Both the position numbers and the translations under genes were made by a program. Shown in pieces: positions 1 through 5,539 of a stretch of 5,539 nt of DNA. Position 1 is the first letter of the stretch. Every line of letters begins with the position of its first letter. Origin of the DNA: Chloroflexota bacterium (GTDB taxonomy: Bacteria > Chloroflexota > Ktedonobacteria > Ktedonobacterales > Ktedonobacteraceae). A model generated the notes under the pieces. The model made no database searches. It saw only the letters and a program-made list of their open reading frames with translations, and had not been told where the DNA came from. The stretch lies in NCBI GenBank assembly GCA_005881995.1, contig VBHV01000070.1, positions 1 to 5,539 on the forward strand, given 5' to 3'.

Positions 1-9
1 GGTAATTTT

Positions 10-15
10 GGAGGG
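10..15 (+). promoter_or_regulatory. Ribosome binding site for the receiver gene
   Basis: GGAGGG lies 7 nt before the GTG at 23, an ideal Shine-Dalgarno placement. This decides the start: the same frame also offers a TTG at 8 and is open to the left window edge, but those choices would place the purine-rich site inside the coding region. Confidence 0.8.
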
Positions 16-22
16 TAGAGAA

Positions 23-430
23 GTGAATCCACCTCGACATCAATCAACGCGCCGTCTTCCCATTGTACTGGTAATAGACGACAATCCCGCTATTCGCGAC
101 ATGGTTTCCTGGGCATTGGAACTGGATGACTACGAGGCAGCAGAAGCATCTGATGGGCTGGAGGCATTGGCCTGGATCGATAATGCAGCCCGCGAGGGCC
201 GCTTCCCCGCGGTGATTCTCCTCGATCTTGCCATGCCCAGCATGGATGGTAATACTTTCCTGGAACGGCTTGTCGCACAATGGGAACAGACTCGTCCCAT
301 ACCTCCTATTGTCGTGATTACAGCAGCCCACGATGCATCGAATATGCCCACAGCATATATCAAAGGCGTTGTTCTCAAACCCTTTCACGTCCGTGATTTA
401 CTCGATGTCGTGCATAATTTGATGACATAA
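23..430 (+). CDS. Single-domain response regulator (receiver domain only, CheY/Spo0F-like)
   Basis: From the GTG start this is a 135-residue cytoplasmic protein made of one receiver (REC) domain. It would accept a phosphoryl group from a histidine kinase or phosphotransfer protein and signal by protein contact, because no DNA-binding or enzymatic output domain follows. Seen in the sequence: a hydrophobic beta strand then the acidic pair Asp19-Asp20 for Mg2+, phosphoacceptor Asp68 in LLDLAMPSMDG, the switch Thr100 in VVITAA, and Lys119-Pro120 in LKPF. All key residues are present. The position three before the lysine, often Tyr or Phe in this family, is Val116, so a classic aromatic switch is missing. 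The N-terminal ~12 residues are a basic, proline-containing tail. The next gene is 148 bp away on the same strand, and no clear terminator is visible between them. The partner kinase is unknown; the kinase at 3766-4728 is on the other strand and is not an obvious mate. Confidence 0.93.
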   Translation: MNPPRHQSTRRLPIVLVIDDNPAIRDMVSWALELDDYEAAEASDGLEALAWIDNAAREGRFPAVILLDLAMPSMDGNTFLERLVAQWEQTRPIPPIVVITAAHDASNMPTAYIKGVVLKPFHVRDLLDVVHNLMT

Positions 431-551
431 TCATGCTCTAATAATCCACCCCACCAAAAGTACTCTTTCTCATTTCCCCCCCCGCTCAAAACCACCGAAA
501 GCTCTGATGCTGACGTTCAAGTAAGTTAGGACATCTTGTAGAGATTCTATT

Positions 552-561
552 AGGAATTCCT
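552..561. promoter_or_regulatory. 10-bp perfect palindrome upstream of the protease gene, possible operator
   Basis: AGGAATTCCT is a perfect palindrome ending 17 nt before the protease ATG and just ahead of its ribosome binding site (AGAGG, 568-572, 6 nt before the ATG). Its place in the untranslated leader would suit a repressor site. A single short palindrome can arise by chance, and I found no convincing -35/-10 pair in the 431-578 spacer. Confidence 0.2.
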
Positions 562-578
562 GTTGAAAGAGGCATTGT

Positions 579-3500
579 ATGAAATCGCGGACAGTATATC
601 CAATTGTAGTTGTACCCATCGTCAGTATCATACTCATTGTAGCATTATTAGTACTTTACCTCTCTCCCTTTACCCATGCTACACCGCCTGCCAGGCGCAT
701 TGCCTTAGCAAACGCAGCCTCGTTGTATACCAGCAAAAGTCAAATTGTATCAGCTACATCGGCGAATCAATCTATCTCTCTAGCCATTGGCTTGAATCTG
801 CGCAACCAATCCAACCTGGCCAGCTACCTGCAGCAGGTATCATCACCGACCTCTCCGCTGTATCGTCACTATCTCAACCCTGCGTCATTCGCGGCTTTGT
901 TTGGCCCATTGCCACAGAGCGAAACAGCGATCGTCAATTATTTACGCGCTCAAGGTTTCACCATCACCGCCACCTATCCCAATCATTTACTGGTAGATGC
1001 AGTCGGCACGGTAGCCAAGGCTGAGCAGGCATTTCAGGTGCAGATCAACAATTACCGCTCAACCACCGGGCACGAATTTTTTGCCAATGACAGCAATCCT
1101 TCACTGCCCGTCGATATTGCCCCACTTATTGCCTCGGTAAGCGGCCTGGATAACACCGTACAGTATCAACGCCATCCTCTCACTTCCAGTGTCAACGTCA
1201 CCTTGAAAAGTCAAAGTTCAGCATCGGTCGCCTGTCCACAGCCTGGCTCTACAAACCAGCCTACCTCCTATACTCCATCGCAAATCGCCACCGCTTACGA
1301 TTTCACAAAACTCTACAATGCAGGCGTACTGGGCGACGGTCAGAGCGTGGGACTGCTCGAACTGGATGGATTTTCGCCCAACGATATCGCTGCGTACACC
1401 TCCTGTTTCGGCGGCAATCATACCGTCATCAAATCCATCCCTATCGACGGCTATAATGGGGCAGCAGGAATCAACGCGGCGGAGGTCGAACTAGATATGG
1501 AGATGGTGCTGGGGCTGGCTCCTCATCTCTCCTCGCTGCGCGTCTATGAAGCCGCTAATGCTCTGCCATCCTACAACGATGCGTGGGCGCGCATCGTCAG
1601 CGATGTTGTACCTGTTGTCAGCACGAGCTGGGTCTTCTGTGAGCAGAACGCGGGTTTGGCCAATGAAATTTCGCAAGAAAATATCTTTTTCCAGGCAGCC
1701 GCCGCGCAAGGTCAGACTATCCTCGCTGCCAGCGGCGATCTTGGTGCGAACGGCTGTTACAACCCGCAGACAGGAGCGAACGGTCAGCCCGCCGTTGATG
1801 ATCCCGCCTCGCAGCCCTATGTTACCGGCGTTGGTGGCACAACCCTCCACCTCAACTCCGATAATGGCTACCTCTCCGAGCAGGTATGGAATGACCGTAC
1901 TATTAACAATGGAGCGAGTGGCGGTGGCGTCAGCCAGGTATGGCGTATGCCCACGTGGCAGCAGGCCCCAGGAGTCGCGAACGCCTACTCAACAGGTTTT
2001 CGCGAAGTGCCGGATGTCTCTATCAATGCCGATCCTCAGACAGGCTATGATGTCTACTGCACAGCAGGTGGCTGCGCCAACCACGGATGGATGGTCATCG
2101 GCGGCACATCCGCATCCGCGCCGGTCTGGGCCGCACTAATCGCCCTGGCAAACGAGAACTCTCTCAAGGTCAATGGGTTCATGGTGGGTTTTCTCAATCC
2201 CAGCCTCTATAACATCGCGCACGGCGCATCAGGCACTTCTTATGCTCTGGCCTTTCATGATGTTCAGCCCGTGCCGGGCGGCATCAACAATAATGACTAT
2301 GTGGGCAATAGTGGTACCTATCCCGATGCCACCGCGTATGATCTTGCAACTGGCCTCGGCTCATTTGACGCCTACAATCTCTCGCAAAACTTGAATTTGC
2401 TTGGCCAGGCCTTACCGCAGGCCAACGTCCCCACCAGCACAAAGTGGTACTTCGCTGAAGGGCGCGCGGGTGGCTTCTTCCAGGAATTCCTCACGCTGGA
2501 AAACCCCAACCCCGTTCAAACGGCGCAAGTGCAGGTGCAATATCTCTTCGAGGGCGCAACCGGACCTGCTATTACGCATGATGTCAAGCCGCAGAGCCGT
2601 TATACCGTCAATGTCAACGGCGACCTGCGCTTCCCCTATAACGGGGTAGGACATTCTCTCTCAATGATCGTCACCTCGACCAACGGAGTCGGCATCGTCG
2701 CCGAACGTCCCATGTACTTCTCATGGCACGGCATCAATAGTGGCACCGATGCGCTGGGTTCCACCAAACTCGCCCAGGATTTCTATTTTGCCGATGTAGA
2801 ATCCGAGCGCAACTATTCCAGCTTCGTCACCATTCTCAACCCGCCAGGTAGGAAGACCGCCAATGTCAGCGTGACTTATATCGCAAATGGGTCGCAGCTC
2901 GGTACGAAAATGCTTTCTGTACCTCCGGGGCAACGCGGCACCACCTATCCACAGGCCATCGGCATTAACCGGCAGGCCGCCATGTACGTTCACTCAGATC
3001 AGCCTGTCGTTGTGGAACGCCCCATGTACTTCACAACCGCGCGCTCGAATATCGCCGGCCCGGTAACCGGTGCGGCAACTGTTGTCGGCGCCCAGGCCCC
3101 CGGTACGGACTGGCTCTTCGCCGAAGGCTATACCGGCGCGAATTTCCACGAATACCTCGTGCTGGCGAACTTCGATCCCACCGTCACCGCCAACGTGACG
3201 GTCAAACTTGAATATAGTAATGGAGCCGTCAATCCCACCACTGTGGCTGTCGGGCCGCAATCGCAATACATATTCGATGTCAACGCCGCCTCCGCCGCGT
3301 TTCCACAGAGTACGACCGAGTTATCAGCAGAGATAACGTCCGACGCACCCATCGTAGTGCAGCGCCAGGAATACTTCCGCTTTAATGGCAATATCCCTGG
3401 CGGTACCGATGACATCGGTGAGCATGGCCCCGCCAAAACCATCTACAGTTTCGCCGAGGGGTATACGGCCAGTGGATTCACCGAATTCCTGACCCTCCAG

Positions 3501-3776
3501 AATCCCACTACCACCAGCGAAAATGTCGCCGTTACTCTCTACATGCAAAATAGCATCATCTCGCAACAGGTCGTCACTGTAGGCCCACAGACACGTGTCA
3601 CGCTCAACATCAATAGCATCGTCGTCCCCATAGCCAAGGCCAACCCTGCCGCGACCTATGAGGTATCGATGGCCGTCTGGGCCGCCAGTGGGACCATTGT
3701 CGCCGAACGCCCGATGTACTTCAATTTCCATAATATGGCGTGGGGTGGTACTGACGTAGTGGGATTTACAGGGTGA
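579..3776 (+). CDS. Secreted sedolisin-family (S53) serine-carboxyl protease with four C-terminal FAEG/ERPMYF repeats
   Basis: This is a 1065-residue predicted acid-acting endopeptidase, exported and self-activated by propeptide removal. Residues 8-28 form a long hydrophobic stretch after a short basic start; a signal peptidase site after Ala34 is plausible, though the segment could stay as an anchor. Residues ~66-205 match the pro-kumamolisin activation domain (YRHYL at 95-99, LFGP near 107-110). The catalytic domain spans ~228-605, opening with the typical YTPSQIATAYDF. The full S53 set is visible: Glu302 and Asp306 in EVELD, oxyanion Asp387 in ASGDLGANG, and nucleophile Ser511 in GGTSASAP. 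Their spacing is close to kumamolisin (4, 81 and 124 residues). The calcium site is suggested by Asp561 in FHDV and Asp588 in AYDLATGLG. Six cysteines (219, 276, 354, 393, 494, 499) all fall in or at the edge of the catalytic part. Residues 621-1065 are four repeats. The start is firm: an in-frame TGA lies at 564-566 and AGAGG precedes the ATG. Most single-domain S53 enzymes are far shorter. No C-terminal anchor or sorting signal is seen. Substrate is unknown. Confidence 0.95.
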   Translation: MKSRTVYPIVVVPIVSIILIVALLVLYLSPFTHATPPARRIALANAASLYTSKSQIVSATSANQSISLAIGLNLRNQSNLASYLQQVSSPTSPLYRHYLNPASFAALFGPLPQSETAIVNYLRAQGFTITATYPNHLLVDAVGTVAKAEQAFQVQINNYRSTTGHEFFANDSNPSLPVDIAPLIASVSGLDNTVQYQRHPLTSSVNVTLKSQSSASVACPQPGSTNQPTSYTPSQIATAYDFTKLYNAGVLGDGQSVGLLELDGFSPNDIAAYTSCFGGNHTVIKSIPIDGYNGAAGINAAEVELDMEMVLGLAPHLSSLRVYEAANALPSYNDAWARIVSDVVPVVSTSWVFCEQNAGLANEISQENIFFQAAAAQGQTILAASGDLGANGCYNPQTGANGQPAVDDPASQPYVTGVGGTTLHLNSDNGYLSEQVWNDRTINNGASGGGVSQVWRMPTWQQAPGVANAYSTGFREVPDVSINADPQTGYDVYCTAGGCANHGWMVIGGTSASAPVWAALIALANENSLKVNGFMVGFLNPSLYNIAHGASGTSYALAFHDVQPVPGGINNNDYVGNSGTYPDATAYDLATGLGSFDAYNLSQNLNLLGQALPQANVPTSTKWYFAEGRAGGFFQEFLTLENPNPVQTAQVQVQYLFEGATGPAITHDVKPQSRYTVNVNGDLRFPYNGVGHSLSMIVTSTNGVGIVAERPMYFSWHGINSGTDALGSTKLAQDFYFADVESERNYSSFVTILNPPGRKTANVSVTYIANGSQLGTKMLSVPPGQRGTTYPQAIGINRQAAMYVHSDQPVVVERPMYFTTARSNIAGPVTGAATVVGAQAPGTDWLFAEGYTGANFHEYLVLANFDPTVTANVTVKLEYSNGAVNPTTVAVGPQSQYIFDVNAASAAFPQSTTELSAEITSDAPIVVQRQEYFRFNGNIPGGTDDIGEHGPAKTIYSFAEGYTASGFTEFLTLQNPTTTSENVAVTLYMQNSIISQQVVTVGPQTRVTLNINSIVVPIAKANPAATYEVSMAVWAASGTIVAERPMYFNFHNMAWGGTDVVGFTG
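2439..3773 (+). repeat. Four tandem ~111-residue protein repeats in the protease C terminus
   Basis: Four units are visible in protein, at about residues 621-732 (2439-2774), 733-842 (2775-3104), 843-953 (3105-3437) and 954-1065 (3438-3773). Each opens with an aromatic-rich strand and the motif FAEG (625, 847, 958; FADV at 737 in unit 2). A turn leading to a strand such as EFLTLENPNP follows, then alternating strands. Units 1, 2 and 4 then have ERPMYF (709, 813, 1043); unit 3 has QRQEYF at 928. Units 1, 3 and 4 close with a GTD..G motif. FAEG spacing is 112, 110 and 111 residues, so unit length is conserved although sequence is not. The pattern suggests beta-sandwich modules. Similar FAEG/ERPMYF repeats occur in exported proteins of Chloroflexota and Actinobacteria (recalled, not searched). 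A binding or spacer role is inference. Confidence 0.9.
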
Positions 3777-4728
3777 GGCAAGAACTCATGGGTAACTGGA
3801 TATGAAAAGTAGTGCCTTCTCCAGCAATACCCTGGCTTTCGATCCAGATTTTTCCACCCATGGCTTCGATGAGGCGGTACGAGATGTATAGCCCCAAACC
3901 AGAACCCGGTGTAGAGCTACTCCTGTCCCGCTCCAGGCGTACAAAACGTTGGAAGACGCGCGACTGATCCTGCGGCGCAATGCCTTTGCCCCTGTCAGTC
4001 ACGCTGATGATGACAGTGGAATGGGAATCGGTGGTAATCTGCGCAGCAAATGCTATGGGTGTAGGCGGCGGCGAGTATTTTAGGGCGTTTATGCTGATAT
4101 TGAGAAGCACCTGGCGCAGTCGTCCCGGGTCGGCTCGCACATGAAGGTCAGGTGGAATGTGGAGATCGACCTCTCGCTGTTCTTGTGTCACACGCGGTTC
4201 AAGCAGGTTAAGGACACTCTGTATCATCTCCTGGATCGAGACGTTTTCCATCTGTGCGGGATCTATGTCTGCATCAACTTCCAAACGACTGGCATCCATG
4301 ACATTACTGAGAAGCATCACCAGTATATCGCAGCTCCGCCGCGCCTTTTGTAGGTATTCCCAGCGCTTCTGATGTGGAAGCTGGTCATGAAGTTGTGCCA
4401 TCAATTCGAGGTAGCCCTGCACGGCAGTGAGTGGCGTACGCAGTTCGTGTGAAGCCGACATCAGAAACTGGTCTTTGAGCTCATCAAGCTCTCGCAGATG
4501 TTGATTGGCCCTCTGCAATTGCTGGTAGAGCTGTTCAACTTCTTGAAGCCGTTGTCGTTCCTGGGGGAGGAGTTCGTTCCCCTGTATAGAAAGCAAATAG
4601 CGAACAGCGACCAGTATACTGACGAGAGCGGTCAATACCAGTAGGAAGAGCACTTTTGCATTATCACCTATCACCTGGCTGCTCAGCGTTAGTGCCAACA
4701 GGATGCTGATCGGTGCTATGTACTTCAT
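3766..4728 (-). CDS. Membrane-anchored sensor histidine kinase without an extracytoplasmic domain
   Basis: This 320-residue protein autophosphorylates on a histidine and passes the phosphate to a response regulator. Two membrane segments (about 4-20 and 26-48) are joined by a loop of about five residues, so almost nothing is exposed outside. Residues ~54-90 are a charged, Leu/Gln-rich likely coiled coil, with no HAMP, PAS or GAF domain. The dimerisation and phosphoacceptor box is SASHELRTPL with His94. The ATPase domain shows the N box (LLNISINALKYS, Asn210 and Asn214), the G1 box DRGKG (Asp245), the F box (Phe259, Phe262) and the G2 box GSGLGL (275-280). All boxes are intact, so the enzyme should be active. 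The start is fixed: an in-frame TGA directly precedes the ATG, and GAGG sits 5 nt upstream of it. The gene converges on the protease and overlaps its end by 11 bp. A good promoter lies at 4790-4819. Its cognate regulator is not evident in the window. Confidence 0.95.
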   Translation of the reverse strand: MKYIAPISILLALTLSSQVIGDNAKVLFLLVLTALVSILVAVRYLLSIQGNELLPQERQRLQEVEQLYQQLQRANQHLRELDELKDQFLMSASHELRTPLTAVQGYLELMAQLHDQLPHQKRWEYLQKARRSCDILVMLLSNVMDASRLEVDADIDPAQMENVSIQEMIQSVLNLLEPRVTQEQREVDLHIPPDLHVRADPGRLRQVLLNISINALKYSPPPTPIAFAAQITTDSHSTVIISVTDRGKGIAPQDQSRVFQRFVRLERDRSSSTPGSGLGLYISYRLIEAMGGKIWIESQGIAGEGTTFHIQLPMSSCLTL

Positions 4729-4789
4729 TCATACCTCGGATATTCCACCATAACCATTTTTCCCTGAATGAAAACCATCAGTCCCTGTT

Positions 4790-4819
4790 AGTATACTCTA
4801 ATGCATTCATGTTTGTCAC
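4790..4819 (-). promoter_or_regulatory. Sigma70-type promoter for the histidine kinase gene
   Basis: On the minus strand GTGACA (4819-4814, five of six to TTGACA) is followed after 18 nt by TATACT (4795-4790, five of six to TATAAT). Transcription would begin near 4783, leaving a leader of about 55 nt before the kinase ATG at 4728. The spacer contains the 8-bp palindrome AATGCATT (4800-4807), which could serve as an operator. The 197-bp gap and this promoter suggest that the kinase is transcribed independently of the gene upstream at 4926-5363. Confidence 0.5.
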
Positions 4820-4925
4820 CTCTTTTACCCTAAAGTATCCTAAGTGGAAGTGCTATATGGCCGGTGGCTCCAAAATGAGGCGGTATTTTTCCTCGCTTTC
4901 ACGATCCTGCGCAGTTCTCATCCCA

Positions 4926-5363
4926 TCATAGGAACTCCCAGGCTGCTTCGTGTCCAACCAGCCATGCTGCTTGCTCTGGTAGCATGAGGGGTCTACTCAT
5001 GCAAACGTAGGCCTGGTGGGGATCATTGATGGCTGAGAACCAGCGCTCGCCAGGGCGTAAGGGGAAATTACGCATCTGATCTCTCAGATTCACAGATGTA
5101 TCAAGGGAGATTTTCACCAGATCACAGGTCACAGGCTGAGACGACACGATGATTCCCTGTTGGAGTATGTGGCTGAGGGCTTTCGCATGTTTGCGCGCGC
5201 TGACCGTATGCAGGAGTTGCACCATAAGTAGTACCTCGTGGGTCTCCTCGTTGACGCGACGACCAATGAGCAAATCGCCTGTCTTTTTGCAAAATGCTTC
5301 TATGGTGGTCTGTGCCGCCTCTTCCTGAGAAACAGAACAAACAAATTCAATCAAGGCGGTCAT
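4926..5363 (-). CDS. Hypothetical protein, 145 residues, possible ferredoxin-like alpha/beta fold
   Basis: I do not recognise this family. With the ATG at 5363 the protein has 145 residues, no signal peptide and no membrane segment, so it is probably cytoplasmic. The order of predicted elements in residues 2-75 reads strand (2-10), helix (12-27), strand (30-37), strand (43-51), helix (55-69), strand (70-75). This is the beta-alpha-beta-beta-alpha-beta order of ferredoxin-like folds; it is inference from hydrophobicity only. Residues ~97-145 are proline- and aromatic-rich with three tryptophans (108, 134, 142) and end in AAWEFL. Four cysteines (9, 25, 80, 121) do not form a metal-binding motif. 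The start is chosen because TAAGGAG stands 7 nt before this ATG. The frame stays open upstream to the window edge, so a longer protein cannot be fully excluded. A hairpin-rich leader precedes it, and the kinase gene follows on the same strand after 197 bp with its own promoter. Confidence 0.8.
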   Translation of the reverse strand: MTALIEFVCSVSQEEAAQTTIEAFCKKTGDLLIGRRVNEETHEVLLMVQLLHTVSARKHAKALSHILQQGIIVSSQPVTCDLVKISLDTSVNLRDQMRNFPLRPGERWFSAINDPHQAYVCMSRPLMLPEQAAWLVGHEAAWEFL

Positions 5364-5370
5364 CGTGGGT

Positions 5371-5377
5371 CTCCTTA
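5371..5377 (-). promoter_or_regulatory. Strong ribosome binding site for the small unknown gene
   Basis: TAAGGAG on the minus strand lies 7 nt before the ATG at 5363 and is nearly a full anti-16S match. It favours this start over the in-frame ATG at 5453, which would add 30 residues. Confidence 0.75.
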
Positions 5378-5393
5378 CCGCGAACAAAACCGT

Positions 5394-5530
5394 GCGACAA
5401 CTCATCGTCGCTGTCAGGTTCGTGGAGTGAGCCACGACGCGAGCAACAAGCATTTTCTCGGCAAGGATTGCCGTGAACGGCTTGCTGATCTCGATACGTT
5501 CATTGCAGCCTGTCTGACTGCGAAGCAGTC
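5394..5530. repeat. Cluster of short perfect inverted repeats (possible structured leader RNA)
   Basis: Four compact hairpins lie within 137 bp: GCGAC/GTCGC (5394-5411, 8-nt loop, extendable by one G-U pair), TCGTGG/CCACGA (5420-5437, 6-nt loop), CGGCAA/TTGCCG (5459-5473, 3-nt loop) and GACTGC/GCAGTC (5516-5530, 3-nt loop). A fifth, GCCG/CGGC (5470-5481), shares bases with the third, so the two cannot form together. On the minus strand all lie upstream of the gene starting at 5363. A structured or attenuator-like leader is possible, as are protein-binding palindromes or chance within coding DNA. No known riboswitch or RNA family was recognised. Confidence 0.35.
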
Positions 5531-5539
5531 TTCCTTGCA
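5427..5539 (+). CDS. Possible 5' end of a divergent gene running off the right edge
   Basis: A plus-strand frame from a GTG at 5427 stays open for 37 codons to the window edge. It gives a balanced, protein-like composition (start MSHDASNKHF, then an amphipathic CRERLADLDTFIAACL). It would be divergent from the gene starting at 5363, with 63 bp between. Against it: there is no well-placed ribosome binding site (GGAG overlaps the GTG), the frame is also open further upstream, and minus-strand frames across the same bases are open too. No family is recognised. Confidence 0.2.
   Translation, partial: MSHDASNKHFLGKDCRERLADLDTFIAACLTAKQSSL

Noticed and set aside
8..22. TTG at 8 as the start of the receiver gene
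   Set aside because: GGAGGG at 10-15 would be coding; it is ideally placed for the GTG at 23 instead.
476..483. C8 homopolymer as a phase-variation tract
   Set aside because: It is intergenic, about 95 bp from the protease start and not within a visible promoter; no evidence of slippage-controlled expression.
1491..1850. Minus-strand open frame opposite the protease
   Set aside because: It is antisense to clear catalytic-domain coding sequence and has no recognisable motif.
1546..2139. 197-codon open frame on + inside the protease gene
   Set aside because: It lies wholly inside the S53 catalytic coding region in another frame; the translation is Arg/Ser/Pro-rich with no domain, typical of a shadow.
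3324..3731. 135-codon minus-strand open frame opposite the repeats
   Set aside because: It is antisense to repeat units 3 and 4; the Gly/Asp-rich translation mirrors the sense codons and has no family signature.
23..4728. Receiver protein and histidine kinase as a cognate two-component pair controlling the protease
   Set aside because: They are on opposite strands, separated by the protease gene, with no shared promoter or other sequence evidence of pairing.
4877..4894. GAGG/CCTC pairing after the small unknown gene as a terminator
   Set aside because: The stem is only 4 bp with a 10-nt loop and no strong T tract on the relevant strand.
5364..5453. Longer N terminus (ATG at 5453) for the small unknown protein
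   Set aside because: TAAGGAG at 5377-5371 places the start at 5363; the extra 30 residues look unstructured and overlap the hairpin cluster.
1..5539. CRISPR array, tRNA or rRNA gene, insertion sequence ends
   Set aside because: No regularly spaced direct repeats, no tRNA-like cloverleaf, and no transposase with flanking terminal repeats were seen on reading both strands.

Overview
The window holds four well-supported genes: a free-standing response regulator receiver protein (+), a large secreted sedolisin (S53) protease with a four-unit C-terminal repeat array (+), a membrane histidine kinase (-), and a small protein of unknown function (-). Base composition is moderate, start codons are mixed (ATG, GTG) and Shine-Dalgarno sites are clear, so this is a bacterium. 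The FAEG/ERPMYF-type repeats behind the protease, the secreted S53 enzyme and the scattered two-component genes fit a soil Chloroflexota bacterium of the Ktedonobacteria type. That assignment is inference from protein style, not from a marker gene.

Layout: 1-430 is the receiver protein, whose real start is most likely the GTG at 23. Positions 431-578 are a short spacer with a C8 tract and a 10-bp palindrome just before the protease. Positions 579-3776 encode the 1065-residue protease: signal/anchor segment, pro-kumamolisin-type propeptide, S53 catalytic domain with a full Glu-Asp-Asp-Ser set, then four ~111-residue repeats reaching the C terminus. Positions 3766-4728 (-) encode a two-TM histidine kinase whose end overlaps the protease end by 11 bp. 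Positions 4729-4925 are the kinase promoter region, with a good sigma70-type -35/-10 pair. Positions 4926-5363 (-) encode a 145-residue unknown protein with a strong ribosome binding site. Positions 5364-5539 are dense in short perfect inverted repeats and have open frames on both strands running off the right edge.

The protease probably works outside the cell or on its surface, where the repeat array may act as a binding, spacing or assembly module. The receiver protein has no output domain and the kinase no extracytoplasmic sensor domain. Both probably feed into phosphorelays with partners outside the window; nothing in the sequence shows that they pair with each other or control the protease. 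The least ordinary items are the protease-repeat fusion and the hairpin-rich leader upstream of the unknown small gene.
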